A stretch of 64,000 bases of DNA. Source: an uncultured Bacteroidales bacterium. Lineage in GTDB: Bacteria > Bacteroidota > Bacteroidia > Bacteroidales > Bacteroidaceae. Positions 62,305 through 64,000 of the stretch are shown here, piece by piece (positions within the stretch are counted from its first letter, which is position 1; the number at the start of each line of letters is the position of its first letter). Below the pieces are notes generated by a model, which saw nothing but the letters and a program-made list of their open reading frames with translations, was not told the DNA's origin and searched no databases. Made by a program: the position numbers and the translations under genes. The stretch lies in contig CACYLU010000003.1 of NCBI GenBank assembly GCA_902775375.1, positions 124,001 through 188,000 of the forward strand. Direction: 5' to 3'.

Positions 62305-63018
62305 ATGAAAAATACGATTGGACTATTAGGTTTATTGACATTGCTCTTTTGCCAAGGATTGCAGGCCCAAGAGCTGACTGGCACAATCCTGAAGGATGAG
62401 AAGCCTCAAAAGAACATCAGGGTATGGCTGAAGCACAATAAGGGTTTGGCCAAGACAGATAAAGAAGGGCACTTTTGGTTACCGAGAGTGTTGCCTACAG
62501 ATACTTTGGTCATGGGGGTAAGCACCAAGTATGATGCTCAGCTATTGGTAGGCGAACACAAAGACATCATCGTGAACCTGGAGGATGACGGTTTTACTGT
62601 TTCCGGAGGTTTGGAGGAAGTGACAGTTACTGCCCCTTCAAGCAAGAGAACAGAATATACTTCTGTGATTACTTTGAAGAAGATGCAGGTAGTGAACCAC
62701 GACATGATTATGCGAGAGAGTATCAAGTCGGTATTTGAAGCAGTCAGAAGAATTGTGCCTGGAGCTAAAATTGAAACGGACCCTATAACTTTTAAAAAAC
62801 ATTTCACTATCGTTAGAGGGCGTAATTCGTTTAGAGTTCCAGGACCTCCTTTATTCATTATTGACGGCATATCATACGATAATGGAAATGATATTGAAGA
62901 CTTTCTTGCCATAGAAGATGTGGCTGAGGTCTCTGTTGATCGTGATGGCAGTGGCTATGGTGCCCGTGGTGCCAACGGCGTGGTAATAATTCGCACGATG
63001 AGAGGTAGCGACAGGTGA
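62305..63018 (+). CDS. Secreted plug-only TonB-receptor-like protein, copy 1
   Basis: 237 residues with signal peptide GLLGLLTLLFCQGLQAQ. Residues 20-95 form a carboxypeptidase-regulatory-like beta sandwich (ELTGTILKDEKPQKNIRVWL, TDKEGHFWLPRVLP). Residues 105-235 are a TonB plug domain ending in the SusC-type sequence SGYGARGANGVVIIRTMRG. No beta-barrel follows: a stop codon comes right where the barrel should start. A second copy of the same length follows, which argues against accidental truncation. It may act as a periplasmic sensor, decoy or partner protein. Confidence 0.8.
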   Translation: MKNTIGLLGLLTLLFCQGLQAQELTGTILKDEKPQKNIRVWLKHNKGLAKTDKEGHFWLPRVLPTDTLVMGVSTKYDAQLLVGEHKDIIVNLEDDGFTVSGGLEEVTVTAPSSKRTEYTSVITLKKMQVVNHDMIMRESIKSVFEAVRRIVPGAKIETDPITFKKHFTIVRGRNSFRVPGPPLFIIDGISYDNGNDIEDFLAIEDVAEVSVDRDGSGYGARGANGVVIIRTMRGSDR

Positions 63019-63064
63019 AAACATGTTGATTATAGCATGGCATTGAATATAAAACAATAAGGTT

Positions 63065-63781
63065 ATGAGAAAGCTAGTTTATTTTTTAGGACTGCTGATG
63101 CTACTATTATGTCAGGTTATGCAGGCGCAGGAGTTGACTGGTACAATTCTGAAGGATGGGAAGCCCCAGAAGAATATCAGGGTATGGCTGAAGCACAATA
63201 AGGGTGTGGTCAAGACCGACAAAGAAGGACATTTCTGGTTGCCATTAGTGCATCCTTCTGATACATTGGTGATGGGTGTCAGCACGAAATATGATGCGCA
63301 GCTTTTGGTCGGAGAGCATAAAGACATCATCATAAATTTGGAAGATGAGGGATTCACCGTGTCGGGAGGACTGGAGGAAGTAACAGTTACGGCACCTTCG
63401 ACAATGAGAAACACCTATACATCAGTAATCACATTAAAGAGGATGCAGAAGGTTACCCATGATGTCATTATGCGAGAGCATGTAAAGACGGTGCTTGATG
63501 CTATCAGACGCATAGTGCCTGGAGCACGGTATGTCGAGGATCCACTATCCCATGAAAAGATTATATCTATAGTCAGGGGCCCCAACTCTCTACGTAACCA
63601 ACTGGGGCAACCGTTGTTTGTCATCGATGGCATTCCTTACGAGACGGGAGTTGAGGTAGACAACGTTCTCTCCATGGATGATGTGGCCGAGCTTACTGTT
63701 GATCGTGATGGCAGTGGCTATGGTGCCCGTGGGGCCAACGGAGTAGTCATCATTAGAACGATGAGAGGTAGCGACAAATAG
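63065..63781 (+). CDS. Secreted plug-only TonB-receptor-like protein, copy 2
   Basis: 238 residues with signal peptide FLGLLMLLLCQVMQAQ. It is a tandem duplicate of the gene 46 bases upstream. The N-terminal domain (ELTGTILKDGKPQKNIRVWL) and the C-terminal 28 residues are almost identical to copy 1. The middle of the plug (about residues 140-195: PGARYVEDPLSHEKIISIVRG, GQPLFVIDGIPYETG) is strongly diverged. The protein again ends just after VVIIRTMRGSDK. Conserved ends with a variable centre suggest different binding partners, with gene conversion or selection at the ends. Confidence 0.8.
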   Translation: MRKLVYFLGLLMLLLCQVMQAQELTGTILKDGKPQKNIRVWLKHNKGVVKTDKEGHFWLPLVHPSDTLVMGVSTKYDAQLLVGEHKDIIINLEDEGFTVSGGLEEVTVTAPSTMRNTYTSVITLKRMQKVTHDVIMREHVKTVLDAIRRIVPGARYVEDPLSHEKIISIVRGPNSLRNQLGQPLFVIDGIPYETGVEVDNVLSMDDVAELTVDRDGSGYGARGANGVVIIRTMRGSDK

Positions 63782-63821
63782 TTAGGCAAATATTTCAAAG
63801 ATCGCTCTTGTCAACTCCACC

Positions 63822-64000
63822 TATCACCGTCATCCGTCGCAACGTCTGCTCTCTGCCGTCGGCAAGCTTCCTCTGGGGTGAAGGAGAGTTTGCTTCGGGT
63901 GGTGGCGCTATCTGCCACGGGTCGTCGGAATGCTTCCCGTACCCCTATGGGAAGGCCTCCCTTCTGTCATGGCAGCTACTGCGACGGGTCTTGGGGACGT
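63822..64000. repeat. Degenerate 22-bp-period tandem array C (runs off window)
   Basis: From about 63845 successive 22-base units begin TCTGCTCTCTGCC (63845), CTTCCTCTGGGG (63867), TTTGCTTCGGGTGG (63889), TCTGCCACGGGTCG (63911), CTTCCCGTACCCC (63933), GCCTCCCTTCTGTC (63955) and TACTGCGACGGGTC (63977). The phase is exact over seven units. Some units are internally palindromic (CTTCCC with GGGAAG). The unit at 63911 resembles one of array B (36136). The array is more GC-rich than its surroundings and continues past the edge. Confidence 0.65.

Noticed and set aside
62305-63018. Pseudogene of a truncated TonB-dependent receptor
   Set aside because: The second copy ends at the same residue, both frames are intact, and no barrel-coding remnant follows either gene.

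Overview
The window comes from a chromosome of the order Bacteroidales (Bacteroides, Phocaeicola or Prevotella-like). The evidence is the short RpoD without region 1.1, repeated promoters of the Bacteroidetes type (TTTG or TTG, 19-21 bp, then TAnnTTTG), weak Shine-Dalgarno sequences, lipoproteins with Cys-rich lipoboxes, DUF4494 and DUF4468 proteins, GH127 and GH2 enzymes, CE1 esterases with an E-set domain, and LytTR and AraC regulators. No phage, transposase, integrase, CRISPR array or tRNA was seen. About 50 protein genes and one certain structured RNA (RNase P RNA, minus strand, 10264-10620) are present.

Layout. 1-1560: a secreted FAD oxidoreductase cut by the left edge. 1562-7423 (minus): a housekeeping operon of glnS, a TPR protein, DedA, DUF4494, a YggS-type PLP protein and a dihydroorotate-dehydrogenase-like protein. 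7424-7793: divergent control region with a candidate small RNA. 7794-8396: riboflavin synthase. 8397-9384: a gene-free kilobase with two unexplained repeat structures. 9385-10182: VanX-type dipeptidase. 10264-10620: rnpB. 10730-15594 (minus): MFS transporter, GH31 alpha-xylosidase and BrkB-like protein. 15679-18703: hydrolase, AraC regulator and SDR. 18774-31756: a glycan-degradation region (GH2 beta-glucuronidase, GH2 beta-galactosidase, two CE1 esterases, a NagB/PIG-L fusion, GH127, an alpha/beta hydrolase and a cellulase-like enzyme) with no SusC/SusD pair. 31892-33550: a membrane protein joining a kelch-like sensor to an AraC DNA-binding domain. 33690-35837: a 41-residue peptide and a repeat lipoprotein. 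36382: a second alpha/beta hydrolase. 37397-43064 (minus): a complete MacB-type efflux operon with TolC. 43142-48827 (minus): CDF metal transporter, DUF4468 protein and a run of acyltransferases that includes a GNAT/zinc-ribbon/PNPOx fusion. 48908-53183: outer-membrane barrel protein and LiaF-like protein divergent from a LytTR regulator. 53253-58212: NlpC/P60 peptidase, dipeptide epimerase, HtrA and RpoD. 58319-63781: a small secreted protein, a clostripain-like lipoprotein, a two-component system and a tandem pair of plug-only TonB-receptor-like proteins.

Functional themes. The glycan enzymes would remove glucuronic acid, galactose, arabinofuranose, xylose and ester groups, which fits plant hemicellulose or pectin side chains. 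The NlpC/P60 peptidase and dipeptide epimerase would process murein peptides. The LiaF/LytTR and HtrA genes are envelope-stress functions.

The most unusual signals are non-coding. At 8652-8971 twelve copies of a heptamer (TCTTCAC/GTGAAGA) sit in exact mirror symmetry about one dyad point, with perfect 21-bp outer arms, although the spacers have diverged. Three separate intergenic regions (9026-9223, 36025-36270 and 63822-64000) carry degenerate arrays with a period of about 22 bp. Neither class matches a feature I recognise.
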